The notes: a model not told the origin generated them from the letters alone. A stretch of DNA of 64,000 bases from Deltaproteobacteria bacterium (GCA_016218105.1 JACRET010000001.1:29527-93526); one strand, 5' to 3'; counted from the first letter of the stretch, positions 37,302 through 45,828 are shown. A program made the numbers and translations.

Positions 37302-37976
37302 TTACTGAAATATCCTGTTACCCTCGATCCTTATGATGCGGTCCGGTTTAAGGAGTTCCGCCTCCGAGTCGGTGAGTGCGGTAACTATAAGGAGGTTGTC
37401 CTCTGATGATGAATGGTAATCCAGCAGGAGCCTGGAGACGTGCGCCCCTTCCTCCGCGGTAAGACCGTCCCAGAGATTCTCACATACCACTATCTTGGGC
37501 TTCAATACCAGAGCCCTTGCTATGGCCACCTCTTTCTTGGCATAAAGCGGAAGGAGGCCCGGGAGCCCCCAGTAATTCCCCTTAAACCCGGTGCGGCCAA
37601 GAAGATCCACCGCCTTGGTCATGGCGTCTTCATAAGAGAGGCGTGAATGATAAAGCAGAGGCAAGGCGACGTTCTCTACTGTTTTCAGGTTGCTTATGAG
37701 TATATTATCATGGAAAACGAAACCCATCTTCTGTCTTAATACGTTAAGCTCTTCCGCCGACAGCTTCCCGACATCCTGGCCGAGGACCGTCACCTCGCCG
37801 ACATCCGGCTTGACAAGCCCGGCTATAAGCCTTATGAGGACGCTCTTGCCCGATGCTATCGGAGCGATGATAAGCGCCTTCTGATTGCTCTCAAGCGTAA
37901 GGTCGGCATTCTCAAAAAGAGCGCGGCCGTCATCGGTAAAACATGAAACGTTTTTTAATTCGATATATGGCGCCAT
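37302..37976 (-). CDS. mlaF: MlaF-like ABC subunit with degenerate ATPase motifs
   Basis: 224 residues, MlaF length and order. The nucleotide site is altered throughout: Walker A reads APIASGKS (first two Gly replaced by Ala), the Q-loop Gln is His (GFVFHDN), the LSGGQ signature is replaced by LLPLYAKKE, Walker B reads KIVVCENLWDG with Cys for Asp but Glu kept, and the H-loop His is absent (IVTALTDS). Lys and Ser of Walker A remain. It may bind nucleotide weakly or act structurally; another ATPase could drive transport. No frameshift, so the changes are not assembly noise. Confidence 0.8.
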   Translation of the reverse strand: MAPYIELKNVSCFTDDGRALFENADLTLESNQKALIIAPIASGKSVLIRLIAGLVKPDVGEVTVLGQDVGKLSAEELNVLRQKMGFVFHDNILISNLKTVENVALPLLYHSRLSYEDAMTKAVDLLGRTGFKGNYWGLPGLLPLYAKKEVAIARALVLKPKIVVCENLWDGLTAEEGAHVSRLLLDYHSSSEDNLLIVTALTDSEAELLKPDRIIRIEGNRIFQ

Positions 37977-37997
37977 TGTACGGGGTCGTTCCCTGGC

Positions 37998-38783
37998 TTA
38001 CATAAAGAATAAGAATGTTATCACCGCGTCAGTCACGAATACGAGCCTCAAACTGCCTATGACGGCCCTGGTCGTGGCTTGCGGGATATGGGTTATGGAT
38101 TTTTGCACCATAAGCCCGTAATACGAGCAAACTGTTCCTATTATAAGCCCGAAAAGGAGGCTCTTCAAGAGCGAAACGGATATCTCGATGAATCCCATGG
38201 CGGCGATGATGCTCCCCAGATAAACAGAGAAGGTAATATTCTTTCCGAGCCCGGCAAGAAGGTAGCCCCCGAGGATGGATATCATCTCAAAATAAAAGGT
38301 CAGCACGAACACGCTTATCGCCGCCCCGATGACCCTCGGCACCACCAGGTAATGCATCGGGTCGATGCCCATGACCTCCAGGCTCGTAAGCTCGTTCGAT
38401 ATCTTCATCGAGCCCAGCTCCGAGGCTATGGCGGTGCCGCTTCGCGCTATAACGATGACCGCGGAAAATATCGGCCCAAGCTCCCTTATCAGCACCCAGA
38501 CGAGTATCTCCCCGATAAGCCCCTCACCCCCAAGCCTCGGCAGGATGCTTAAGGCCTGTGTAACGATTATAAGGCCGATAATCAAGGCTATCCACGATAT
38601 TATCGGGATAGCCTCGAAGGCCGTGAAATACACCTGCTTGAAAAAAACATCGAAGGTGGCCCGGCGCCCGAGATTGAACCTGAAGATAATCGATTGTCCT
38701 GCGTAAGATATAATCTTCCCGAAGCCGTGAAGCACCTTGAGGCGTTCAAGGAGTGATTTGCCCAATTTTTTTAAAAAATTCAT
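37998..38783 (-). CDS. mlaE: Phospholipid ABC transporter permease MlaE
   Basis: 261 residues from the ATG at 38783. Five to six membrane spans and the MlaE family signature FKQVYFTAFEAIPIISWIAL...RELGPIFSAVIVIARSGTAIASELGSM, ...EVMGIDPMHYLVVPRVIG. An in-frame start at 38846 would read across a terminator-like hairpin and adds non-conserved residues, so it is rejected. 21 nt upstream of mlaF. With MlaF and MlaD it forms the inner-membrane part of a lipid transport system between inner and outer membranes. Confidence 0.9.
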   Translation of the reverse strand: MNFLKKLGKSLLERLKVLHGFGKIISYAGQSIIFRFNLGRRATFDVFFKQVYFTAFEAIPIISWIALIIGLIIVTQALSILPRLGGEGLIGEILVWVLIRELGPIFSAVIVIARSGTAIASELGSMKISNELTSLEVMGIDPMHYLVVPRVIGAAISVFVLTFYFEMISILGGYLLAGLGKNITFSVYLGSIIAAMGFIEISVSLLKSLLFGLIIGTVCSYYGLMVQKSITHIPQATTRAVIGSLRLVFVTDAVITFLFFM

Positions 38784-38794
38784 TTTAAACACGC

Positions 38795-38823
38795 AAAAAA
38801 ATCCTCTCCTGCCCCCGGCAGGA
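38795..38823 (-). terminator. Terminator or attenuator just upstream of mlaE
   Basis: TCCTGCC / GGCAGGA stem with a 3-nt loop, followed on the minus strand by GAGGATTTTTTT, only 12 nt before the mlaE ATG. The position suggests attenuation rather than simple termination. Confidence 0.6.
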
Positions 38824-38848
38824 ACAGGCTTTTGACCGAACCTCAAAT

Positions 38849-38884
38849 GAAAAATTCCAGGGGGCCGTTTTGAGCCCCCTGGAA
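38849..38884 (-). terminator. Rho-independent terminator
   Basis: 11-bp stem TTCCAGGGGGC / GCCCCCTGGAA followed on the minus strand by TTTTT. Terminates transcription arriving from the 39.4-45.7 kb cluster. Confidence 0.75.
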
Positions 38885-39337
38885 GGCAATTCTATACGCG
38901 AACCCAAAATCTCCCATGCCTCGAAGATGGGGACTAAGCGGAGGGTGAGAGCCCCTCAACCCTCTCCAGCAAGCAGGGCCCCCGTTCCCCGAACGGGACT
39001 GAAAACTGTAACGAAACAATTTCCATTCGGTTCGCTTGAACCGGCGGCAACCTGCGGGGAATGCGCTAGCCATGCAGATTCAGTCATGTACCCCTGGCAA
39101 AGCCGGGGGCTTGAAAGACGTCCATCAAAGTGGCTAAATGCAAAAAATTTAACAACCATACAAAACCTCCCCTCCCTCGATGGGAGGGGATTAAGGGGAG
39201 GGTGACCTTTTCACCCCCACCCAAGCCCTCCCCCATCAAGGTGGAGGGTTTTATGAGGACAGACTGCACTGAGTTAGATTCCCGGAACGTCAAACTCTGT
39301 GAGTTCCCCGGCAAAGCCGGGGTTTACCCCTGATTAA
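38885..39337. repeat. Non-coding repeat island
   Basis: About 450 nt without a convincing gene. It holds a CCGTTCCCCGAACGGG palindrome (near 38980-38997), TGCGGGGAATGCGCTAGCCATGC (R3-like, 39053-39075), C/G-rich blocks 39167-39250 like those in 1587-2014, and a CCCCGGCAAAGCCGGGG hairpin (39307-39323). Joined on the right to R1 copy C. Confidence 0.5.
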
Positions 39338-39387
39338 GCTTTGACCCGCCCTTAAAAGGGCGGGAATTCCGCCGGGCACCCGATTAA
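39338..39387 (-). repeat. Structured repeat R1, copy C (truncated)
   Basis: Minus strand TTAATCGGGTGCCCGGCGGAATTCCCGCCC hairpin unit as in copies A and B, but the partner arm of the outer stem and the second hairpin are missing. Flush with the stop codon (39384-39386) of the beta-barrel gene. Confidence 0.7.
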
Positions 39388-40142
39388 AAATCTGCCTTTA
39401 CGGTAAGGAACGGCCCCTTTAAAGTAAGGTCTGCCTTGTTGTTGTCGTAATCGACGTGCATCTTGAATATCCTGTACCCGCCTGATATCACCACGAACGG
39501 AAACGGCTTGATATTAACGCTCGCCTCTCCGTCAACAAGATACGCCTGGCTGCCGAGCGTTATGCCTGTAATCTCTCCGCCAACGGAAAAGATCATCGGA
39601 AGGCCCACCTGCGCGGCGACGCCGACGGTCGGAAGAGGGATCTTTATCGAGTCCGTCTCATCCAGGCCAAGCGCGGAAGACCTCAGGCTTACGTCTCCAT
39701 CGAAGTACTTAAGCTCAAGTATCACGCCGAGCTTGTTGTTCAGAGCGTCGATAAAATCATACTCGTAGCCGAGCCTGTGATAATTAAGGTTCATCTCGGA
39801 TTCCACGTCGGCAGAGGCGGTATATGACTGCCCCGCGAAGGTGATGGTCTCCGTAAGAGTCTTCGAGCCGTCCCATTTCAGGGGCACGAAGCCGTAACGG
39901 AGCTTGTGGCTTCCCAGCTCCAGCGTGATCCTGCCCTCGAAAAAGTTCTTTTTGTTGTCTACCCCGAGGTCGTTGGCAAGATCGATGTCGGTTCCTACCC
40001 CATCGCTTGATACCTGCACCGTGCCGTCCAGGTCGGTAAGCCAGTACCTGCCCTCGACATCGACAACGGCTGAAGCCGTGGAACTAAAGAAGATTGCTAC
40101 CAGAAAAGCGAATACTGCCAGACCGAACTTTTTCACATACAC
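39384..40142 (-). CDS. Outer-membrane beta-barrel protein
   Basis: 252 residues. Signal peptide MYVKKFGLAVFAFLVAIFFSSTASA, then alternating-hydrophobicity strands (FFEGRITLELGSHKLRYGFV; NYHRLGYEYDFID; VVISGGYRIFKMHVDY) and a C-terminal Phe (LTVKADF), the usual signal for the BAM machinery. Size fits an 8-10-stranded barrel. The TAA stop is supplied at the edge of repeat R1 copy C. 26 nt downstream of the LPP20-like gene and probably co-transcribed with the lipoprotein cluster. Substrate unknown. Confidence 0.8.
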   Translation of the reverse strand: MYVKKFGLAVFAFLVAIFFSSTASAVVDVEGRYWLTDLDGTVQVSSDGVGTDIDLANDLGVDNKKNFFEGRITLELGSHKLRYGFVPLKWDGSKTLTETITFAGQSYTASADVESEMNLNYHRLGYEYDFIDALNNKLGVILELKYFDGDVSLRSSALGLDETDSIKIPLPTVGVAAQVGLPMIFSVGGEITGITLGSQAYLVDGEASVNIKPFPFVVISGGYRIFKMHVDYDNNKADLTLKGPFLTVKADF

Positions 40143-40168
40143 CTCCGCTGCGTTTTTTTCATTACTTT

Positions 40169-41008
40169 TTATCTGAGTACGAACACTACCTTTGCGCTCT
40201 CAAGGAAGTTGTTTGCCTGATTTGAGGAGAATACCGCGCTCGCGTCTTCAGAGGGTATCTCGACGTCTGTTGATCTTACTACACCGCCCGCCTTTACGAC
40301 CAGCGGATTCGTAGACCCGCGCTCGCCCAGCAACGCCTTTGCCTTTCCTATGTCGTTGGTGTATTCAGCCGCGCCCCTGTCCACCAGTATATCCTGCGCG
40401 ACCCAGGCGGGGTCGTAGATTACCTCGCCCTTTTTAGTGACTATCCTGTTCATGAGGGCCGGCTTGAAGGGCTGCGCCCTTACGTCGATGATAAGCCCGT
40501 CATGCCTGGCCGGAACGGTTTGCGCCGGCGGCTGAAACATAGGCAGCCCCGGAGGCGGCACAATAGGCATTACCTGCGGCAATAACTGCCCGATAAGGCC
40601 GTTGGGGCCTGTGAGCGGGACCGACAGATACACATAAGCTGTTTCGCCAAGCGGGTCATAACCCTCTTTGACTATCTGAGCGCCTTTTATGAGGCCCTGC
40701 ACCGTCGAACGGACGGTATCGGACTCGGCCGCCATATTGACTACCGTCGTCTCTCCGCTTACCGCCACGCCGTCGATAATCTCCGCTATTTCCCGGAAGG
40801 CCACGACCTTCGCGCCCCTTAAGGCCATCAGCCTTCTCTGGCCTGACGGAAGATTTCTATCGGCCGCAGCCTCGCCCTTTACCACTATCGAGCCGGTAAC
40901 GAAGGCCTGCCTGGGGTCTGTCACCAGTTGCGGCATGACCTCGGCCCAGACACTCGCCGCGAACAGGAGAAGGATAACGGGGATCAACAGTACTCTGGTT
41001 TTTATCAT
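40169..41008 (-). CDS. Exported LPP20/FlgP-like protein
   Basis: 279 residues from the second of two adjacent ATGs (the first is only 1 nt from AGGAGG, the second 4 nt). Signal peptide ending AASVWA. The first half has an LPP20-like helix-strand pattern (GQRRLMALRGAKVVAFREIAEIIDGV ... TAYVYLSVPL); the second half contains a Pro-rich stretch (PIVPPPGLPMFQPP) and a domain with GLIIDVRAQPFKPAL. No lipobox Cys, so probably periplasmic. Belongs to a cluster of CsgG-, FlgT- and DUF799-type envelope proteins. Role unknown. Confidence 0.65.
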   Translation of the reverse strand: MIKTRVLLIPVILLLFAASVWAEVMPQLVTDPRQAFVTGSIVVKGEAAADRNLPSGQRRLMALRGAKVVAFREIAEIIDGVAVSGETTVVNMAAESDTVRSTVQGLIKGAQIVKEGYDPLGETAYVYLSVPLTGPNGLIGQLLPQVMPIVPPPGLPMFQPPAQTVPARHDGLIIDVRAQPFKPALMNRIVTKKGEVIYDPAWVAQDILVDRGAAEYTNDIGKAKALLGERGSTNPLVVKAGGVVRSTDVEIPSEDASAVFSSNQANNFLESAKVVFVLR

Positions 41009-41122
41009 CATGCCTCCTTTTATATCAAATTTTTAAGTTTCTGAATGTGACTAATACAGACACCGATACATCATACAAACGTAAGGGCATCAACGGTGGC
41101 AACGGGTTTTTTTCAACCCCTG

Positions 41123-42331
41123 CTAATATATGTTCAGCCTTTGCTTCAGGACGCGTAGCGCGAGCACAGCCTCTGCGCCGTCTACGTTGTCATTAGGCCT
41201 GAACTCGCCCGAAAGCTCGTTCTCCATGATGTTCCTGACGGTGACGTTCATTATGGCGTTATACCAGGCTGAGGCCGCCGGTACATCTGGAAAAGGCGAT
41301 TTCTCATGTCCGAAGTACGCGGTAGCCATTTTCTCATCGCCCGTTATCTTGATAAGCAGGTCCTCAACGATAAAGGCGAACTCTTTCCTGGTGACAGGTT
41401 CCTCCGGCTTGAAGAGATTGGCCTTCGTCGTCTTGTCGTATACAGGCTCCAGTCCCCTTATGCCCCATTTGAGCATCATAAGGGCCTCTTCCTTGAACTT
41501 GCTCTCCATGAGATCGGCAGGTATGAAATCGGCGTTCATCTTATTGGAGGCTACCGCCGGGATCCTGCCCGCGAAGATCTTGTTTATCTTCAGCTCGTCA
41601 GCGAGAAGGGCCGCCATGTCGCCGCGCTTTACGGAATCCTTTATGGCTATCTCCTTGCCGACGTCTCCAAGTGTAATTCCCGCAAGCGCCCTTACGATCT
41701 TGTCGGTCTTTTTCCATGCCTTGTCAGCCGGGGCCATCCACTTGCCTTCGCGCCTGGCGCTCAATACGTCATTAAACCTGTCCCTGGCGCTCTGGAATTC
41801 CCTCGCTTCAAGGTAAGCCATGCCCATGAAATAGGCCGCCGATTCGGTCCCGTCATAATATGTCAGCTTCCTCTCATTGACCTTGAGCCTGGACGCTTCC
41901 TTGAAATCATCCTCGGCTTCATTCAGCCAGCCCTTGCCCTTGAGTATCGTGCGGGTCCTCATCGAGGCGAGATGATACGCGAACTCGTCCTCTTTTGCGG
42001 AGGCGTTTTTGTATGACATCTTTAGATGTTCCATCGCGCTCTGGGAGTCCGCCTTTTTGTATCCGCGATCTTTGGCGGCAGCCGCCTTTCTGGCGTCCAC
42101 TATGGCCAAGCCGCCGTGCGCCGGGCCGAAGCCGTCATCGCAGTAACGCGCCCTCTCGAATTTAGAGAAGGCCTCCGCGTTTTTGTCCTGATCGAGCAGC
42201 TCCATCCCCATAAGGTAATGGTGCCTGGGGTTGTCCTCGACGTCAGTGCAGCGCTGAAGCGTCTTGGCGCACCCCCCGAATATGAAAATCATCCCGATTA
42301 AAAGGGATAAAAGGCTCAGGTTTTTTTTCAT
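41123..42331 (-). CDS. TPR lipoprotein with C-terminal SLH-like domain
   Basis: 402 residues; ATG at 42331 preferred over the TTG immediately before it. Lipobox FIFGGC, then TPR-like helices (YLMGMELLDQDKNAEAFSKF; YFMGMAYLEAREFQSARDRF), and near the C-terminus an S-layer-homology-like module (FPDVPAASAWYNAIMNVTVRNI ... FRPNDNVDGAEAVL). SLH modules normally bind cell-wall polymers, which is unusual for a Gram-negative lipoprotein and suggests peptidoglycan or polysaccharide contact. Between the LPP20-like and CsgG genes; 12 nt from csgG. Confidence 0.75.
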   Translation of the reverse strand: MKKNLSLLSLLIGMIFIFGGCAKTLQRCTDVEDNPRHHYLMGMELLDQDKNAEAFSKFERARYCDDGFGPAHGGLAIVDARKAAAAKDRGYKKADSQSAMEHLKMSYKNASAKEDEFAYHLASMRTRTILKGKGWLNEAEDDFKEASRLKVNERKLTYYDGTESAAYFMGMAYLEAREFQSARDRFNDVLSARREGKWMAPADKAWKKTDKIVRALAGITLGDVGKEIAIKDSVKRGDMAALLADELKINKIFAGRIPAVASNKMNADFIPADLMESKFKEEALMMLKWGIRGLEPVYDKTTKANLFKPEEPVTRKEFAFIVEDLLIKITGDEKMATAYFGHEKSPFPDVPAASAWYNAIMNVTVRNIMENELSGEFRPNDNVDGAEAVLALRVLKQRLNIY

Positions 42332-42343
42332 CAACTCCCCCTC

Positions 42344-43312
42344 CTATTTTATTACCTTCACTATGTCGCCGGTCTGAAAACCTGCGCCCGACCTGATGGA
42401 GGCTTCCGAGACATTCTCCCCCTGATGCGCGACTATGACGGCTTCGCCGATCTGCTTTTCCCTTTTCCCTATGACCCTTCCTGTATCGGGGTCAACGAGG
42501 TCAACGCCGGGCCTGTATACGCCAAGCACCGTGCCGGGCTCAAGCCTTGATTTGGTGCCGGCCCTTATGACGAGGCTTCCGGGCTCTACGAGCACTACCC
42601 TTGTCTGGAAGGGGATGGCGTTAAGCTTCTCTATCATCTTGGTCATGGCCTTGGACAGGGCGTCCCTTAGCGCGCCTTCCCTGAGGCCCGCGTCAGCCGT
42701 CGACCTGGAACCCAGGCCCAGCACGCCACCAGATTTTTTCCTGTACTCCCCCATCCCTGATTCGGACAGGATGCTTTTCCCCGTGGCGATATCGACGAGC
42801 GCGTAGTCGACCTGCACTCTAGCGACCTGGGTCTTGCTCTGGGCGAGGAGTATGTCCGACGATTCCTCAAGCTCCGAGTATGAAGTGACCGAGCCGGATA
42901 TCCTGAAGTCAACGGGATCGAAGCCCTCCGCGGCGTTCTTCTTGCCGGTCTTTACTGCGCCCGTCTGCTGAAGCTCTATTATCTTCTCCTGCTCCCTCAT
43001 CTCCTCGGGCGTAAGCACAACCGGCTCAAGCCCTGACTGCTTTACGATAGTCCTCAATATGTCGGTAGCAGCCTCACCGACGCCGATCACACTGCTTGGC
43101 GTCTTGTTTTCAAAGCGGAGTATGGCGATATTGTACTCCGGCCCCCTGTACTGGCCCCCCGCCTCTTCGAGCTTTTTGGTCTGGCCCGTTATGCTTACGT
43201 CCTCTTTGACTGCGCCTGACATGGTCGGGGCGCACCCGGAAAGGAGATATGGCGCCGGCAACAGCATCGCCAGGAAGACCATGGCGCGAACCGTTTTTGA
43301 TTTATCTATCAT
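42344..43312 (-). CDS. CsgG-family outer-membrane lipoprotein
   Basis: 322 residues from the ATG at 43312 (GGAGG 8 nt upstream; the longer ORF start at 43405 reads into repeat R2). Lipobox LLSGC. CsgG fold segments: YNIAILRFENKTPSS, ATDILRTIVKQSGLEPV, YALVDIATGKSILSESG, with a C-terminal SH3-like/FlgT-C region (VEPGSLVIRAGTKSRLEPGTVLGVYRPG). CsgG forms secretion pores for curli; here no curli subunit or CsgE/F is seen, and the neighbour is a DUF799 protein as in Neisseria, so a different envelope role is more likely. Confidence 0.82.
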   Translation of the reverse strand: MIDKSKTVRAMVFLAMLLPAPYLLSGCAPTMSGAVKEDVSITGQTKKLEEAGGQYRGPEYNIAILRFENKTPSSVIGVGEAATDILRTIVKQSGLEPVVLTPEEMREQEKIIELQQTGAVKTGKKNAAEGFDPVDFRISGSVTSYSELEESSDILLAQSKTQVARVQVDYALVDIATGKSILSESGMGEYRKKSGGVLGLGSRSTADAGLREGALRDALSKAMTKMIEKLNAIPFQTRVVLVEPGSLVIRAGTKSRLEPGTVLGVYRPGVDLVDPDTGRVIGKREKQIGEAVIVAHQGENVSEASIRSGAGFQTGDIVKVIK

Positions 43313-43342
43313 AAAATAACCTCCGTTTGCATGCCGATTTAA

Positions 43343-43501
43343 ATTTAACAGTTTGCTGAAAAACTCAAAATCACATTCAGGCTGCTCAAAAAGTTCAAGA
43401 TGCAAGGAGTCGAAAAATGAGGAATGATGCGTACTTACCTTGTACGCCGCAACGACGAATTTTGAAGACGACGCCGCAGATTGAGCTTTTTCAGCAGCCT
43501 G
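43343..43501. repeat. Inverted-repeat element R2, copy 2
   Basis: Begins TTTAACAGTTTGCTGAAAAAC; CAGGCTGCTCAAAAAG at 43378 pairs with CTTTTTCAGCAGCCTG ending at 43501. Interior similar to copy 1 (GGAGTCGAAAAATGAGGAATGA). Flush with the stop codon (43502-43504) of the DUF799 gene. Confidence 0.7.
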
Positions 43502-44374
43502 TTAATATCTGCCGGGCCCGGGGCCGAGGAAGGGAGGCCGCGGTCCGGCGGAAGGAGGAGGCGGCGGAGGAGCCTGGATATCGTCAGGCCCTCTCTCAAC
43601 GTCAACTCCCTTTTCCACGGCCCCGGGGTTGCTGTGTCCGGGGCCTGCCGGGAAACCGGCGATCAGCCTTCCAAGCATCTCGTCTGTTTCAGCCTTAAGG
43701 TGCACTCCCACCGCCTTTGAAAGGAGCTTCTCTCCCAATGCCAGCATCGCGGCATCTCCAACCTTCTCAGTCTTTTCCGCCCTTAGCACATGCCACTCGC
43801 TTAAGCCCGGTATCTGCTCAATGCCTTTTATGCTCTTGAAATCCTCAATCCCGTCGCCCTTTATCTCTTTAAGGAGCGTAACACCCACCCCCAGGTCGCC
43901 GCCGGCCAGCCCGCTCTTAACGCCGAGCCCGTGAGACCAGATCACCCTCCCTGTCCTCGTGTCTACGAGCTTAAAACCGGCCCTTACCTTCTTCATATTA
44001 TAAAGGCCCGTCGTGACGTCATCGAAGTTCAGCAGGTATCCGTATATCACCCCGTCCACGCCAAGCGTCTCTCCAAGTTTTTTGTGGTCGGTCAGTTCAA
44101 GCTGGGCTCCAAGCGTTATGCCCATCTTGTCAAGAAGAATCTGATCGACCTCCTTCAGCGGCTTTGAGTCGTAATGCATCGACTTAATCCTTTTCGAGAA
44201 CTCCTCTCTGACCATACGCGGGCCATCGACGTCATTGGTTGCGTTATATAAAGGGAGCAGCGCCACGCTGTATACCGGATTCGAATAATTTGGCGGAATA
44301 TGTCTTGCAGGGGGAACACAGGATACGAGGATAAGTGAAATAAACAGCAGGAACAAAAGGCTCTTCATCTTCAT
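43502..44374 (-). CDS. DUF799/GNA1162-family lipoprotein
   Basis: 290 residues. Lipobox LILVSC, then a CsgG-like alpha/beta domain (YSVALLPLYNATNDVDGPRMVREEF; GVDGVIYGYLLNFDD; KLVDTRTGRVIWSHG), and a Pro-rich, low-complexity C-terminus (PPPPPPSAGPRPPFLGPGPG). DUF799 (GNA1162) is encoded with a CsgG homologue in Neisseria; the same pairing is seen here, with R2 copy 2 inserted between. Probably outer-membrane-attached. AGGAG 9 nt before the ATG. Confidence 0.78.
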   Translation of the reverse strand: MKMKSLLFLLFISLILVSCVPPARHIPPNYSNPVYSVALLPLYNATNDVDGPRMVREEFSKRIKSMHYDSKPLKEVDQILLDKMGITLGAQLELTDHKKLGETLGVDGVIYGYLLNFDDVTTGLYNMKKVRAGFKLVDTRTGRVIWSHGLGVKSGLAGGDLGVGVTLLKEIKGDGIEDFKSIKGIEQIPGLSEWHVLRAEKTEKVGDAAMLALGEKLLSKAVGVHLKAETDEMLGRLIAGFPAGPGHSNPGAVEKGVDVERGPDDIQAPPPPPPSAGPRPPFLGPGPGRY

Positions 44375-44439
44375 GGGGCTGATCTCCTTTTCGGTACCGC
44401 CAAAGCACTTAAAAAAACCTTTATCCTCTTAAAAAAAAT

Positions 44440-45651
44440 CTACTTCAACGGCCCCTCCATCACGATCTCGACCGTATTGGCTGTTGTGCGCACCACCTTC
44501 AGTGGCATACCAAGCCGGGATATCTCGTCCGCGATGTTTTGAGCCGTCATTTTGGATTCAAGCTCCAATATGGCGGTTGAGCCCTCAAACTTCCTCTGAT
44601 ATACCGCTTGAACCCCTCTTACGCGGGTTTTAAGCGTATTCTTGAATTCCGTCACCATCTTGTAATCGCCTATATTATCGAGCTTGATCGTTACGGACTG
44701 CGCGTCTCCCGACCATCTTGCCACTATCTGGCCTATAAGCTTTTCGCCAAGCTCGTTTGACGCCTTTGTAATGGCCTCTGTCCCGCCCGTGACCTCGGAT
44801 ATGTGCCTCGCCACGCCATGCCCTTTTGAAGATGCGAGCACAGCTCCGTCATCAACCCTTACCGCCTGGGCCGTTATATCGGCGATGTAGGTGCCCACAT
44901 GGCTTCCGGGCGCGCGCGGGCCTTCCACAGCCACGGCCTTACCATATATGACGACCTCGGCGTTCAGGTCTTTTCCGACCTTCCGCGCGCCGTCTTTACC
45001 TATGTCTTCGACCCTGAGAGCGTCGGAAATTTCAAAAGCCTGGCCGCTGCCTGAAATGTCGGCTACATTGAAGCCCTGGTTTATAAACGTCTCTTTAAGC
45101 GCGCTCTCAGCCGCCGACATATCGACTGATTCACCCCTGTATTCGCTTCTGCCCCACCACCAGAAGACATAATATCTGTGCCCGATGTTCTTTTCGGCTA
45201 TCATGAAAAGCACCCTGGGACGCTCTGATTTTACATGCAGGATGCCCATCGCGCCCAAGTCGTCCTTAAGATCGCCGAGCGCGACTTCCGCGCTTATCGT
45301 GACCTGGTACAAGCCCTGCGCCTGAGATTCTTTTATCAGATTGTAAGAACGGATATATCCGCGGGTCTTTGTGTAAACGGTATCCCTGAGGGCCTGGTAG
45401 TTCTCGACTATAGTCTCGGAAGCCACAAGGGTTCCCACGGCCTGCTCGACGGCCTTCCTCTGGGCGTCCGCTATCGCCGCGTCCCTTGAGAGAGCGGTAT
45501 TCGAGGAAATTGAGGCTGTGCCGGTCGCCTCGACTCTTTTAAGAACGGTCTCTTCGGCGCCAAGCCATAACGGTATAAGGAGGATTATTGCTGCCAGAAA
45601 AAAGATCGTAGATTTGCAAAACGTGATTTTTTGAGGCGAAGTGTTCGCCAT
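44440..45651 (-). CDS. FlgT/LPP20-type exported protein
   Basis: 403 residues from the ATG at 45651 (GGAGG 6-9 nt upstream); the ORF extends to 45765 but that part reads an R3 repeat. Signal-anchor STIFFLAAIILLIPLWLGA. N-terminal FlgT-N/LPP20-like domain (VEATGTASISSNTALSRDAAIADAQRKAVEQAVGTLV ... YKVTISAEV-type strand) and two further CsgG/FlgT-like alpha/beta regions (RVLFMIAEKNIG; EVVIYGKAVAV). No flagellar genes are nearby. First gene of the envelope cluster. Confidence 0.7.
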   Translation of the reverse strand: MANTSPQKITFCKSTIFFLAAIILLIPLWLGAEETVLKRVEATGTASISSNTALSRDAAIADAQRKAVEQAVGTLVASETIVENYQALRDTVYTKTRGYIRSYNLIKESQAQGLYQVTISAEVALGDLKDDLGAMGILHVKSERPRVLFMIAEKNIGHRYYVFWWWGRSEYRGESVDMSAAESALKETFINQGFNVADISGSGQAFEISDALRVEDIGKDGARKVGKDLNAEVVIYGKAVAVEGPRAPGSHVGTYIADITAQAVRVDDGAVLASSKGHGVARHISEVTGGTEAITKASNELGEKLIGQIVARWSGDAQSVTIKLDNIGDYKMVTEFKNTLKTRVRGVQAVYQRKFEGSTAILELESKMTAQNIADEISRLGMPLKVVRTTANTVEIVMEGPLK

Positions 45652-45726
45652 GTACCCCTCCGTGTTTAAATTAAAGGTTACGGGGTCAAGCGTGAAAATA
45701 GAAATTGTTTCCTTACGTATCGAAGA

Positions 45727-45758
45727 TTCCCCGCGGCTTGCCGCGCTGAGCTTCAATT
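45727..45758 (-). repeat. Family R3 palindromic repeat
   Basis: Minus strand AATTGAAGCTCAGCGCGGC followed by AAGCCGCGGGGAATC, the R3 hairpin. In the 260-nt gap 45652-45912, which otherwise has no gene. Confidence 0.55.
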
Positions 45759-45828
45759 CGGACAAACCTCACTGATCGCTCGACTTTGGGTAGTCTTGCA
45801 ATCAGACGATCCATCCATGGATTTCACA

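Noticed and set aside
38870..39333. Several short ORFs on both strands
   Set aside because: They run through palindromic repeat blocks, have no ribosome sites and overlap one another.
39338..39387. R1 as a simple rho-independent terminator
   Set aside because: The hairpins are strong but are not followed by T-runs, and the full element has a conserved linker and second hairpin that a terminator would not need.
42344..45651. Curli secretion system
   Set aside because: CsgG homology is present but no CsgA/B-type repeats, CsgE or CsgF were seen.
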